DNA from: Zobellia roscoffensis
GTDB taxonomy: Bacteria > Bacteroidota > Bacteroidia > Flavobacteriales > Flavobacteriaceae
DNA length: 64,000 bases
Assembly: GCF_015330165.1 (NCBI RefSeq)
Contig: NZ_JADDXT010000002.1
Span: 2,631,646 to 2,695,645, forward strand
Direction: 5' to 3'
The position numbers and the translations under genes were made by a program. Of this stretch, positions 54,063-62,861 are shown one piece after another. The first letter of the stretch is position 1. The number at the start of each line of letters is the position of its first letter. The notes below the pieces were generated by a model. The model had not been told where the DNA came from. It saw nothing but the letters and a program-made list of their open reading frames with translations, and did not search any database.

Positions 54063-54794
54063 ATGAATATAATCAAACTTGATGCCACGGACTCTACAAA
54101 CGCATATTTAAAGCGTTTGTTGTCTGATGTTAAGCAGGCTGATTTTACAGTGGTTTCTGCTAAAGAACAGCGTAGTGGAAAGGGGCAAATGGGGGCTAAA
54201 TGGGAGTCTGATACTGGTAAAAACCTTACATTTAGTGTGTTAAGGCAAGATTTGGCCTTGCGGGCCAATGATTATTTTCTACTAAATATTTGTGTGTCGC
54301 TGGCTGTTTATAATACATTAAAAGCGTACCAAGTACCAGATTTAACAATAAAATGGCCCAACGACATTCTGTCAGGTACGTCAAAAATTTGTGGAATTCT
54401 TATTGAAAATATGTTGTCGGGAACTTTAATTAATACTGCAATTATAGGAATAGGGTTAAACGTGAACCAAACCTTTTTTGGAACGCTTGAAAATGCGTCG
54501 TCATTAAAATTGATTTTGGGTTATAATTTTGATTTGGATGAATTGTTACACGAATTAGTGGAAAGTCTAAAATCTGTTTTTTTAGAGTTGAATACGAGTA
54601 GCAAAGAAAGTTTATGGCAGACTTACGAGCAGGTACTTTTTAGAAAAGACAAACCCTCTACTTTTGAGAATAAAAAAAATGAGCTGTTCATGGGCTTTAT
54701 TCGTGGAGTTTCGCCAAAGGGAAAACTACAAATAGCCATGGAAGATAACGTGCTAAAAGAATTTGATATTAAAGAGGTAAAATTGCTCTACTAA
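54063..54794 (+). CDS. birA: Biotin--[acetyl-CoA-carboxylase] ligase
   Basis: 243 residues, without the N-terminal DNA-binding domain, so a ligase only and not a repressor. The biotinyl-AMP site is seen as DATDSTNAYLKRL, SAKEQRSGKGQMGAKWES (about 33-50) and KWPNDILSGTSKICGILIE. A small C-terminal SH3-like domain follows. It activates biotin and transfers it to carrier proteins. Its stop codon directly touches the stop of the convergent SRPBCC gene. Confidence 0.93.
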   Translation: MNIIKLDATDSTNAYLKRLLSDVKQADFTVVSAKEQRSGKGQMGAKWESDTGKNLTFSVLRQDLALRANDYFLLNICVSLAVYNTLKAYQVPDLTIKWPNDILSGTSKICGILIENMLSGTLINTAIIGIGLNVNQTFFGTLENASSLKLILGYNFDLDELLHELVESLKSVFLELNTSSKESLWQTYEQVLFRKDKPSTFENKKNELFMGFIRGVSPKGKLQIAMEDNVLKEFDIKEVKLLY

Positions 54795-55187
54795 TTAAAT
54801 CTTCGTTAAGTTTTCTGATAACGTACTCATGAAATTCGTTATTGGGTGTTTAACCATCATTGCCATCATAGCGTTGAACTGACCTTCAAAACTTAATGAA
54901 ACTTTACTTTCTGTATCGCTCACAGCAAGAATATCTGCAGTAAGTGTAAAAGGCAGTTTGTCACTAGCTGCACCTAAAATAATTTGGCTGTTAGGTGTCT
55001 GTGTTTGTCGTTGCAATACAATTTGCGGCATACCTTTAAGGGCAAAAAGAAAACGATCTTCATTGATCACTTCAAATTTATCAATGTTTTCTGGCATTAA
55101 TTTTTCAAAATTCTTCAGGTCTGTTAAGAACTCAAAAACTTCTTTATCTCCTTTTGCAATATCTTTTTGTGGTGTCTCTATGTGCAT
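54795..55187 (-). CDS. SRPBCC (START-like) family protein
   Basis: 130 residues. The pattern FEFLTDLKNFEKLMPENI near the N-terminus and a C-terminal long helix (MMAMMVKHPITNFMSTLSENL) fit the START/SRPBCC fold, which binds hydrophobic ligands in a central cavity. No ligand or enzymatic role is evident. It lies 7 bp after pyrE, so it is probably the second gene of that unit, as often seen in flavobacteria. Confidence 0.78.
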   Translation of the reverse strand: MHIETPQKDIAKGDKEVFEFLTDLKNFEKLMPENIDKFEVINEDRFLFALKGMPQIVLQRQTQTPNSQIILGAASDKLPFTLTADILAVSDTESKVSLSFEGQFNAMMAMMVKHPITNFMSTLSENLTKI

Positions 55188-55194
55188 ATTACTA

Positions 55195-55836
55195 TTATTG
55201 TTCCCATTTAGAAGGGTTTTTTCTCCATTCTAATAAGGTATTTAACTGCTCTTCTTTTATAAAATGAGTGTCTGAGGCTTGCTCGATCAAATGGTCGTAA
55301 TCACTAAGTGTATTTAAAGAAACATTTTTTTCTTCAAAATTACTTTGTGCAACATCAAAACCATAAGTAAAAATGGCTAACATACCTTTTACATTGGCAC
55401 CGGACTCTTTTAAAGCCTCTACAGCATTCAGACTACTTTTTCCCGTACTGATCAAATCTTCAATAACTACTACGGTCTGGTTGGTTTCTAATTGGCCTTC
55501 AATCTGATTCTTTCTCCCGTGTGCCTTGGGTTCCGGGCGTACGTAAATAAACGGGAGTCCTAGAAAATCAGCGACCAAAGCGCCAATTCCAATAGCTCCT
55601 GTGGCTACTCCGGCAATAATATCGGGCTTGCCATAAAGGGCCTCTACTTGCTTTGCCATTTCTTCTCTAACGAAGTTTCTAATGACAGGGTAGGAGAGTA
55701 TTATTCTGTTATCACAATATATTGGAGATTTCCATCCGGAAGCCCATACGAAAGGATTTTCCGGTTTCAACTTAATTGCATTAATTTGCAGTAGAAGTTC
55801 GGCCGTTTTCTTGGCGGTATTTTTGTCTAAAACCAT
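55195..55836 (-). CDS. pyrE: Orotate phosphoribosyltransferase
   Basis: 213 residues. The PRPP-binding motif is VVVIEDLISTGKSS at about 121-134. The flexible catalytic loop is RPEPKAHGRKNQIEG, and FVWASGWKSPIYCDNR is the N-terminal signature. It joins orotate to PRPP in UMP synthesis. A -7-like box (minus-strand TACATTTG, 55841-55848) ends five bases before the ATG, so the message may be leaderless. The gene faces the NUDIX gene with 7 bp between start codons. Confidence 0.96.
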   Translation of the reverse strand: MVLDKNTAKKTAELLLQINAIKLKPENPFVWASGWKSPIYCDNRIILSYPVIRNFVREEMAKQVEALYGKPDIIAGVATGAIGIGALVADFLGLPFIYVRPEPKAHGRKNQIEGQLETNQTVVVIEDLISTGKSSLNAVEALKESGANVKGMLAIFTYGFDVAQSNFEEKNVSLNTLSDYDHLIEQASDTHFIKEEQLNTLLEWRKNPSKWEQ

Positions 55837-55848
55837 GACGCAAATGTA
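55818..55848. promoter_or_regulatory. Overlapping divergent promoter elements of pyrE and the NUDIX gene
   Basis: Plus-strand TATTTTTG at 55818-55825 lies inside the pyrE coding start. Minus-strand TACATTTG at 55848-55841 covers the NUDIX start codon at 55844. Both match TAnnTTTG exactly; neither has a clear -33 box. The two inferred start points are only a few bases apart. Confidence 0.4.
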
Positions 55849-56431
55849 TAAAGTTTTTGTGAACGAATTGCCTTTGATCTTAACAAATAAGCTCTCAGAA
55901 ACTGGAGGCGGTGAATATTTTTTGCTAAACGAAGCTTCTATTCAAGAAGCCATAAAGGCATTAAGAAAGAAAAAACTGACTGAAGCCTATATCTATCACC
56001 CTAATCATGAAGATATTCTTAAGAAGTTTACACATAGAATTCCTCTAGTGGTTGCTGCTGGTGGAGTGGTTACCAATGATATTGGCGAGGTGCTATTTAT
56101 TTATAGAAACGATAAATGGGATTTGCCAAAAGGAAAATTAGATAAGGGAGAATCTATTGAAGTCTGTGCCGTAAGGGAGGTTATGGAGGAAACTGGAGTG
56201 AAAGATCTTAGAATAGAGAATTTTTTAAGAACCACCTATCATATTTTCAGTAACAACGGTGTGTATACTTTAAAAGAGGTGCATTGGTACGCAATGCGAA
56301 CCAGTTATACAGGCAAACTGAAACCTGAAAAGAAAGAGGGGATAATGAAGGTAAAATGGAAAGGTCCTAAAAAAATTCAAGAAGCACTCCAAAACTCATA
56401 TAACAACATAAAAATACTTTTTGGAGCATAA
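55844..56431 (+). CDS. NUDIX hydrolase
   Basis: 195 residues from the ATG at 55844. In-frame starts at 55835 and 55811 exist, but the latter is deep inside pyrE. An N-terminal domain of about 65 residues (YKVFVNELPLILTNK) precedes the NUDIX fold, as in a common Bacteroidota subgroup. The NUDIX box GKLDKGESIEVCAVREVMEE-TGV fits G-x5-E-x7-R-E-x2-E-E-x-G. It should cleave a nucleoside diphosphate derivative; the substrate is unknown. Divergent from pyrE. Confidence 0.86.
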   Translation: MYKVFVNELPLILTNKLSETGGGEYFLLNEASIQEAIKALRKKKLTEAYIYHPNHEDILKKFTHRIPLVVAAGGVVTNDIGEVLFIYRNDKWDLPKGKLDKGESIEVCAVREVMEETGVKDLRIENFLRTTYHIFSNNGVYTLKEVHWYAMRTSYTGKLKPEKKEGIMKVKWKGPKKIQEALQNSYNNIKILFGA

Positions 56432-56434
56432 CTT

Positions 56435-58210
56435 CTACTCTTTCATAATTCTATAGACAGGGTATTGCATGTGAGCATCTTCGTAATGGTCAGAGTGTTT
56501 AAAAATCCAGTCTAGCTGTACGTACCAGTTGCCGTTAAAAAGGGAATCATTGCTTTTTTTGGATAGAAAACTATCTTTCAAAACTTGGTTTTCCTCTAAT
56601 AACCTGGCGGCTTCATCTTCAAATACATATGGAGAAAACCCTTCTTTTTGTTGCAAAATCGAATCGAAAAAATTCCAGTTAAAGAAAGAGTCTTTAGTTT
56701 CCGGCTCTAGAGTTTCTATGATATACCGAACACCTTTTTGGTCGGTAGGAATTAAAATATCTCCCTGTTGAAATTTCATTTTTTTTGTTGAGTTTCTTAC
56801 TTCTGTGTCGTAGTGTGGGTAGTGGCCTTCATACGGTTTATCTACTGTTTTGTAGCTATCTATTTTGTACGACTGTACAGTGAGCATTGTATCTTTTTGG
56901 AATGTCTTGTAATTTATTTTGTTGACTTCTAAAAGAGAAATTACTTTGCGCCAACCCTTTTTAAGTATATAGGCATTAGGAATTTCAACGGAATCTATAG
57001 GTGTATAGAAATTTTGATATGGTGTTTTTTTATTAAACGGTCGGGTTCTGTCATATTTTAATCTCGTGAGCCCTGTTACTGCACTGGTAAGTGTGTCGCC
57101 TTCGTATCCCTTAAAATCTAAAATTGTTGTTTTTGTAGTATCTACCTGCCATTTGGTAGGGTAGTGGGTCCAATCTTTATGTCTATGTTTTGCTTGTGCC
57201 CTTAATTGTTCTATTTCTTTAGAATTTGCCTCCGCAAAATCAATCATTTTTGTCATGAGCTGGTAGGTGCCTTCTACTCTCTGCTTATAAGGTTTGAGCA
57301 TATGTGTTTCTACCATCATACCAAAAGTATTCCATAAGGTAGTATATCCTGTGGAGTATCTGGGGTAATCCATGAATTGGGAAAATCCTTTTTCAGGCAC
57401 TTGGTTGAAGACGTTGACGTATGGTGTAATGTCCCATTTTGCCTCTTGTAATGATTTCTCTAAAGAGGGCATCATTTTATTGTTTACATAATCACCTAAT
57501 TCTCCGCCTAATTTATTGTGTTGCGTAAAGAGATGTGTTAATGTATATTGGTAATCCGCTCCGTTACTTACATGATTGTCAATAAAAATGTCAGGATTGA
57601 CCATGTGAAAAATTTCAAAAAAGGTGCGAGCATTTTTAGTGTCTCCCTTAATAAAATCACGGTTAAGGTCATAATTTAAAGTGTTTCCTCTAAAACCGTA
57701 TGATACAGGGCCGTTTTGGTTGGCTCTTGTGGTGCTGTTTCTGTTCAAAGCTCCGCCAATATTATAAATGGGAATGGTTACCAATACGGTGTTTTTTGGA
57801 GGGGTTAATTTGCCAGTGGCAAAATCTTTATATAACAACATGGTAGCATCAATACCATCACTCTCACCAGGATGAATCCCGTTATTGATAAACAAAATAG
57901 TCTTGTTATCTCCTATTTTTTGAAAATTAAAATCGCCATCTGGATTATAAGTAATTATATGTAGTGGGTAGCCACTATCTGTTTCACCAATGGTTTGCAT
58001 ATTAATTTCAGGAAACTCTTTAGCTAGCCTAATGTAGAAATCTATTGTTTCTAGGTATGTTGCGGTTTCGGTGCCGTTACTAAGTTCAAAATGGGTTCTG
58101 TAGTCCTCAATATTGTCTTGTTGTTCCGTTTCACATGAAAAAAAAATGAGCAAGACTGCAAGAAGAACAATACATGAGAAGGGGCTGTAGGTGATAGATA
58201 GTCGTTGCAT
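56435..58210 (-). CDS. M14 family zinc carboxypeptidase-like lipoprotein
   Basis: 591 residues. A lipobox LIFFSC ends at residue 26. The M14 zinc ligands are H113 and E116 in GIHPGES and H213 in DNHVSNG; R184 in LNRDF may bind the substrate carboxylate. The catalytic Glu could not be placed with certainty. The C-terminal 250 residues are not recognised. It is probably an envelope-anchored peptidase. A minus-strand TATTTTTG at 58222-58215 ends four bases before the ATG, again hinting at a leaderless message. Tail to tail with the NUDIX gene, 3 bp apart. Confidence 0.87.
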   Translation of the reverse strand: MQRLSITYSPFSCIVLLAVLLIFFSCETEQQDNIEDYRTHFELSNGTETATYLETIDFYIRLAKEFPEINMQTIGETDSGYPLHIITYNPDGDFNFQKIGDNKTILFINNGIHPGESDGIDATMLLYKDFATGKLTPPKNTVLVTIPIYNIGGALNRNSTTRANQNGPVSYGFRGNTLNYDLNRDFIKGDTKNARTFFEIFHMVNPDIFIDNHVSNGADYQYTLTHLFTQHNKLGGELGDYVNNKMMPSLEKSLQEAKWDITPYVNVFNQVPEKGFSQFMDYPRYSTGYTTLWNTFGMMVETHMLKPYKQRVEGTYQLMTKMIDFAEANSKEIEQLRAQAKHRHKDWTHYPTKWQVDTTKTTILDFKGYEGDTLTSAVTGLTRLKYDRTRPFNKKTPYQNFYTPIDSVEIPNAYILKKGWRKVISLLEVNKINYKTFQKDTMLTVQSYKIDSYKTVDKPYEGHYPHYDTEVRNSTKKMKFQQGDILIPTDQKGVRYIIETLEPETKDSFFNWNFFDSILQQKEGFSPYVFEDEAARLLEENQVLKDSFLSKKSNDSLFNGNWYVQLDWIFKHSDHYEDAHMQYPVYRIMKE

Positions 58211-58244
58211 ATATCAAAAATAAGCAAAAACAAGTAAGCTTATA

Positions 58245-58649
58245 CTATGCAATTTTGGTAATCTCGGCAACGTGTTCTTTGCGAATTGGTTTGTTGTTAA
58301 AGGTAATGGTATGGCACGTTTTTTTCTTGAACTCTTCCCAGTTTTGTAAATCGAAGGTGTCTATTGAAGAAGTAATAATGTTTACTCGTACTTTTTCGGT
58401 TAGATCAAAAGTGATGAACTCATCTAGAAACTGCCAGCCGTCCATAATTGGCATGTTTATATCTAAAAAAATTACCTGAGGGACTTTTTTATTTTCTTCA
58501 ATCCTCTGCTTAATCCCTTCAATAGCCAGTTTGCCATTGCGGTATACACAAATATCATTACAATCAACCACAAGGCTTAACATCTTTTGAATGCCAAAAA
58601 CTGTAATAGGGTCATCATCAATAATACAAATACTTTCAATTTTGTTCAT
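58245..58649 (-). CDS. Single-domain response regulator
   Basis: 134 residues, only a receiver domain. The acidic pocket is DDD at 11-13, the phospho-acceptor is D63 in FLDINMPIMDG, and K118 is in NNKPIRKEHV. It has no output domain, so it passes the phosphate on or acts by protein contact. It overlaps the PAS histidine kinase gene by 14 bp and is surely its partner. This subtype (INMP-x-MDGWQFLDEF) is common in Bacteroidota next to PAS kinases. Confidence 0.9.
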   Translation of the reverse strand: MNKIESICIIDDDPITVFGIQKMLSLVVDCNDICVYRNGKLAIEGIKQRIEENKKVPQVIFLDINMPIMDGWQFLDEFITFDLTEKVRVNIITSSIDTFDLQNWEEFKKKTCHTITFNNKPIRKEHVAEITKIA

Positions 58650-60573
58650 TAAAATATATTTTGAAAGTAGTGCCTAGGCCTACCTTACTGGCAACAGTTA
58701 CTTTGCCGTTCATTGCCTCTATTTGGTTTTTAGTTATGTAAAGACCTATGCCTCTGGCGTCACTATGATCGTGAAAGGTTTTGTACATGCCAAATAGTTT
58801 GTTTCCGTATTTTTTAAGATCAATACCCAAACCGTTATCCTCAATAGATAACACTACATAACCATTTTCGCTTATAGTGCTCAAAGTAATTAATGGAGGT
58901 CTGTCTGGATGTCTATATTTAACAGCATTAGTAATGAAATTCATTAAGATACTGTCAATATATGCAGGTATAACCTTAATAGTCGTATGTTCTGAAATAG
59001 CGTTTACTATTTTAGCATTATTGTTTACTAAAAATGCTTTTAGGTTTCGTTTTACAGAAACAATACGTTGGTTTAATCTAACAGGTTTTTTCTCAAGATT
59101 AATATTTGTATTGATTGCAACGACTTCATTTAGGTTCTCTAAGGTTTCAAGCAAATTATCAGAAGCTTGGGTAAGCATTTTAATGATGTTGGACTTCTCG
59201 TTCTCGTTTTTTTCGTTGGCAAGAAAATCTAATAACATAGAGAAATTAGCGGTGTGAGAGCGCAGGTTGTGAGAAACAATATGCGCAAAATTCACTAATT
59301 TTTTATTCTGATGCGAGGTAACATTGATTAAATCGCGTAGTTCTTGTTCTTTTTGTTTAAGGTCAGTAATGTCCATACTGATACCAACCAGACCTTGTGC
59401 TTTTCCGTTATTTCCTTTCAAAGGAATTTTAGATGTTAGAAAAGTAGCAATTCTACCGTCTTTAGTTTCGTTTATAGTCTCCCTACCTAAAATAGGGATA
59501 AGAGTTTCCATAACTTGTAGGTCTTCTGACCTAGAAATTAGTGCAATATCTTTGTTGAATAGCTCAAAGTCGCTTTTTCCTAATAACTCATCAGCACTAT
59601 CTACACCCATGTAATCACACTCGGATTTGTTTACCAGAATTTTTCTTGATTCTGTATCTTTTATAAATACATTTAGAGGTAAATTATCAATTAAAGTACG
59701 CAGTAATAGCTCGTTTTCTCTGGTCTTTGTCTCTGACTGAACTTGTTTTTCTATGTTCTGTAGGGTCCCTTTGATGCCAACAATTTTACCATCTGAATAT
59801 GTGGGCATACCTGACGCCTGTACCCAAATATTCTTGCCATTAGAGGTTCTTAACTGTAACTTTTCGCTCCAGGTTTTACCCTTGTTCATGCTTTCATGAA
59901 CTAACATTGAAATTGTATTTCTACTGTGACCGTCCTTATAAGAAGATAGGGCGCCGTCAAAAGAGAATTGGTGATCCGCTCCAACATTATATATTTTTCG
60001 AATGATATCGCAACATATAAGCTTGTCATCTTGGATGTTGTAATCCCAAACCCCTATTTCGCTTATCTCACACATGGCATCAAGAAGAGATTGAAGAGTG
60101 TCTACTTGCTCTTTCTTTAACTTCTTTTCTGTAATGTCTTCAAATTGTATGATCAGACCAATGGGATTATTTTGATCATTTTGCCAAGCGGTGCACGCCC
60201 ACTTGTACCATTTAGAATCAGTGGCACTATTTAAACTGTAATTTACATTGGTATCATGAGTCTTGTCTGAAAGACAGTGGTAAAGTGTATTTTCCCAGTC
60301 TTCACTAAGTGTTGTGAATAACTCGTTTATAGGTCTGCCTAACGTATCGTTTGAATCAAAATCAAAATCTGCAAAGAACTTGTCGGAAGCATAAACAACC
60401 TCGAACTTTTTGTTCGTGAAAACAGTAGCTGTTGGCAGCTGTTTTACTAAGGGGTTGTTTAATGTGGTTTTGGTTCCGTTCAAGGCTATGTTGTAATTTC
60501 TGACTAAAGTAGCTGCATTTTGTGTTATATCTAAACCTTTGTTGTGAATAGCATCAAACTCGTTGTGTTGCAC
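58636..60573 (-). CDS. PAS-domain sensor histidine kinase, cytoplasmic
   Basis: 645 residues from GTG 60573. No membrane helix is seen, so it is likely soluble. PAS/PAC domains occupy about 40-155, 160-285 and 290-410 (PAC ends at FEDITEK, IVGIKGTLQNIE and ISMDITDLK). The dimerisation domain has H435 in HIVSHNLRSHTANF, the variant with N-L-R rather than E-L-R. HATPase features are N549, DNGLGIDLKKYG and RGIGLYI. It senses an internal signal, perhaps redox, light or a small ligand, and drives the overlapping receiver gene. Confidence 0.9.
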   Translation of the reverse strand: MQHNEFDAIHNKGLDITQNAATLVRNYNIALNGTKTTLNNPLVKQLPTATVFTNKKFEVVYASDKFFADFDFDSNDTLGRPINELFTTLSEDWENTLYHCLSDKTHDTNVNYSLNSATDSKWYKWACTAWQNDQNNPIGLIIQFEDITEKKLKKEQVDTLQSLLDAMCEISEIGVWDYNIQDDKLICCDIIRKIYNVGADHQFSFDGALSSYKDGHSRNTISMLVHESMNKGKTWSEKLQLRTSNGKNIWVQASGMPTYSDGKIVGIKGTLQNIEKQVQSETKTRENELLLRTLIDNLPLNVFIKDTESRKILVNKSECDYMGVDSADELLGKSDFELFNKDIALISRSEDLQVMETLIPILGRETINETKDGRIATFLTSKIPLKGNNGKAQGLVGISMDITDLKQKEQELRDLINVTSHQNKKLVNFAHIVSHNLRSHTANFSMLLDFLANEKNENEKSNIIKMLTQASDNLLETLENLNEVVAINTNINLEKKPVRLNQRIVSVKRNLKAFLVNNNAKIVNAISEHTTIKVIPAYIDSILMNFITNAVKYRHPDRPPLITLSTISENGYVVLSIEDNGLGIDLKKYGNKLFGMYKTFHDHSDARGIGLYITKNQIEAMNGKVTVASKVGLGTTFKIYFNEQN

Positions 60574-60692
60574 GAAAAAAGGGTTGTATAGGTAAAATAA
60601 AAGCTATTTATGTTGTATTTACCTACAAATTACAAATTATATTTAAGAATTAACACTTTTAAATGTGATATTAGAAGATTAGGTGGTAAAAC

Positions 60693-61148
60693 TTAAAATG
60701 TACGGACAGTATCAGGCACAAGGCTCGTGTAGTCACCTCCGTTTCTGATTACATCTCGTACAATTGAAGAACTAATGTAAGATTTTCCTGAAGATGTTAA
60801 TAAAAATACAGTTTCTATTTCAGATAACTTTCTGTTGGTGTGTGCTATAGCTTTTTCAAATTCAAAATCACCAGGATTTCGTAGTCCTCTCAAAATAAAA
60901 TCAGCATCAACTTTTTTACAGAAGTCTACGGTTAGGCCTTCATAGGTATGAACTTTAATTTTAGGTTCATCTTTAAAAGCGTCTACAATAAACTTCATGC
61001 GTTGTTCCAATGAAAACATATATTTTTTATCGGCATTTACACCAATGGCAATTATAATTTCATCAAATAAGGTAACTCCTCTTTGTATAATATCCGAGTG
61101 ACCTAAGGTAAGTGGGTCAAAAGAACCTGGAAATATTGCACGTCTCAT
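60693..61148 (-). CDS. coaD: Phosphopantetheine adenylyltransferase
   Basis: 151 residues, usual size. The nucleotidyltransferase motif is FPGSFDPLTLGHSDII near the N-terminus (GHxD), with RGLRNPGDFEFE and the ISSSIVRD segment further on. It makes dephospho-CoA from 4'-phosphopantetheine and ATP. It lies 44 bp after ddl and may share its transcript. Confidence 0.96.
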   Translation of the reverse strand: MRRAIFPGSFDPLTLGHSDIIQRGVTLFDEIIIAIGVNADKKYMFSLEQRMKFIVDAFKDEPKIKVHTYEGLTVDFCKKVDADFILRGLRNPGDFEFEKAIAHTNRKLSEIETVFLLTSSGKSYISSSIVRDVIRNGGDYTSLVPDTVRTF

Positions 61149-61192
61149 AAGTGTATTGGAATTATAGGGTTAATTTACCCATTCTTATAAAG

Positions 61193-62176
61193 TTACCCTT
61201 TTTTATTTAGAGCTTCATCTACGGCACTAGTGAACAATTCTTCTAGAGAAATACCTTCCTTTTCCGCTTGTTGAGGCAAGATACTTTCTGTGGTGAGTCC
61301 GGGAGTGGTATTCATTTCTAACATATAGGGTTCATCACCTATAAAAATAAATTCACTTCTGGAGTAGCCTTTCATTTTTAATACTTCATACGCACGTTTT
61401 GCAATTTCCTCAACCTTTTTTTGTTGTATTGTTGAAATACGTGCAGGTGTAATTTCTTGGGACTTACCCTCATATTTTGCTTCGTAATCAAAAAAGTCGT
61501 TTTCAGAAACAATTTCGGTAATGGGCAAGACTTTTATTTCTCCTCTATAAGTTATTACACCAACTGAAACCTCTGTGCCATCTAAAAAAGCTTCAATTAT
61601 AATCTCATCGTCTTCTTTGTATGCATTATCTATAGCGGCTTTTAAGTTTTCTTTTTCGTGAACTTTAGAAATTCCAAAGCTACTTCCGGCTTTATTAGCC
61701 TTTACAAAACAAGGTAGTCCTACTTTTTCAATAATGGCTTCTTCGTCTATGGTGTCTCCTAAATTTAAGTAATAGGATGGGGCAGCATGTATTCCGTAAG
61801 GTTTTAATACACTTAAAAGGTCCCGTTTATTAAATGTAAGGGCAGATTGGTAATAATCACAAGAGGTCTGTGGAATACCTATCAGTTCAAAATAGGCTTG
61901 CATTAGGCCATCTTCTCCAGGTGAACCATGAATAGCATTAAAAATACAGTCAAAACGTAACGTTTCTTTTTCAAGGTTTACTGAAAAATCATTTTTATTG
62001 ATTGGGTATTCTTCATTGTCTTCATCAACATAGACCCATTTATCTTTAAAAATATGGATGCGGTACGTATTGAATTTTTCTTTGTTGAGGTATTTGTGCA
62101 CTACATTTCCACTGGTAAGCGAAATTTTATATTCGCTACTATAACCACCCATAATTATGGCAATATTCTTCTTCAT
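61193..62176 (-). CDS. ddl: D-alanine--D-alanine ligase
   Basis: 327 residues, ATP-grasp fold. Visible features are IMGGYSSEYKISL at 8-20, FNAIHGSPGEDG, KANKAGSSFGISKV (ATP-binding), and YSRSEFIFIGDEPYMLEMNT followed by PGLT near the C-terminus. It makes the D-Ala-D-Ala dipeptide for peptidoglycan. It is divergent from the PASTA gene, 94 bp apart. Confidence 0.95.
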   Translation of the reverse strand: MKKNIAIIMGGYSSEYKISLTSGNVVHKYLNKEKFNTYRIHIFKDKWVYVDEDNEEYPINKNDFSVNLEKETLRFDCIFNAIHGSPGEDGLMQAYFELIGIPQTSCDYYQSALTFNKRDLLSVLKPYGIHAAPSYYLNLGDTIDEEAIIEKVGLPCFVKANKAGSSFGISKVHEKENLKAAIDNAYKEDDEIIIEAFLDGTEVSVGVITYRGEIKVLPITEIVSENDFFDYEAKYEGKSQEITPARISTIQQKKVEEIAKRAYEVLKMKGYSRSEFIFIGDEPYMLEMNTTPGLTTESILPQQAEKEGISLEELFTSAVDEALNKKG

Positions 62177-62243
62177 ACAACCGTTTAAAATTTACTCTAT
62201 AAAACGAAACCGAAATTAAACAAAAAAAGCAACACGAGTTCAC

Positions 62244-62251
62244 TATATTTG
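62244..62251 (+). promoter_or_regulatory. Likely -7 box for the PASTA-rluA unit
   Basis: TATATTTG matches TAnnTTTG; the ATG at 62271 is 19 bp downstream, preceded by aaaagga. No clear -33 box. Confidence 0.5.
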
Positions 62252-62270
62252 TTGCGTTAAAAGGAACCCA

Positions 62271-62858
62271 ATGCGTAATTTTTTCAATTTTTTAAAAAGT
62301 AAGGTATTTTTTATCCAAATAGGTCTAGCCATTTTGGTTCTGATACTCTTGGTATTTTTTATGTTACGTTGGTTAAGTTCAACCACGAACCATGGTGAGT
62401 TTGTTGAAGTGCCCGACTTTGCTAAAATGTCCGTGCCGGAAATGCGTAAATCTGTAGAAGAGGCTAAATTAAGGTATGAGGTCTTGGATTCTGCCAATTT
62501 TAATCCGGATTACCCTAGATTTTCTATCATAGAACAAAATCCACCTGCCGGCAACAAGGTTAAGGAAAACCGAAAAATTTATTTTACGGTCAATCCGTCT
62601 GGCTATAAGAAAGTTTCCGTTCCTAATATTATACAGGTTACACAACGTAATGCGGCCTCTATGCTACGTGCTGTAGGTTTAGATGTGCAACGCGTTACTT
62701 ATATAGACCAATTAGGAAAAGATATGGTCTATTATATAAAGTATAAAGGAAAACAAGTGAAGCCGGGTGATAAGTTACCTAAAACTTCTAAAATTGAGTT
62801 GGTTTGCGGTAATGGTTCCATAACCGAGCAAGCAAAGGTTCAAGCAGATTCAGAATAG
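62271..62858 (+). CDS. Membrane-anchored PASTA domain protein
   Basis: 195 residues. A membrane helix at about 15-38 follows a short cytoplasmic basic segment. The outer part contains two PASTA-like units (VEVPDFAKMSVPEMRKSVEEA from 44 on and VSVPNIIQVTQRNAASMLRA from 115 on, each followed by a beta strand and a Pro-rich loop such as IEQNPPAGNKVKENRKI). There is no kinase domain; in this phylum such proteins stand alone next to ddl and rluD. It probably binds peptidoglycan fragments at the cell envelope. rluA-type gene starts 3 bp later. Confidence 0.85.
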   Translation: MRNFFNFLKSKVFFIQIGLAILVLILLVFFMLRWLSSTTNHGEFVEVPDFAKMSVPEMRKSVEEAKLRYEVLDSANFNPDYPRFSIIEQNPPAGNKVKENRKIYFTVNPSGYKKVSVPNIIQVTQRNAASMLRAVGLDVQRVTYIDQLGKDMVYYIKYKGKQVKPGDKLPKTSKIELVCGNGSITEQAKVQADSE

Positions 62859-62861
62859 TAC

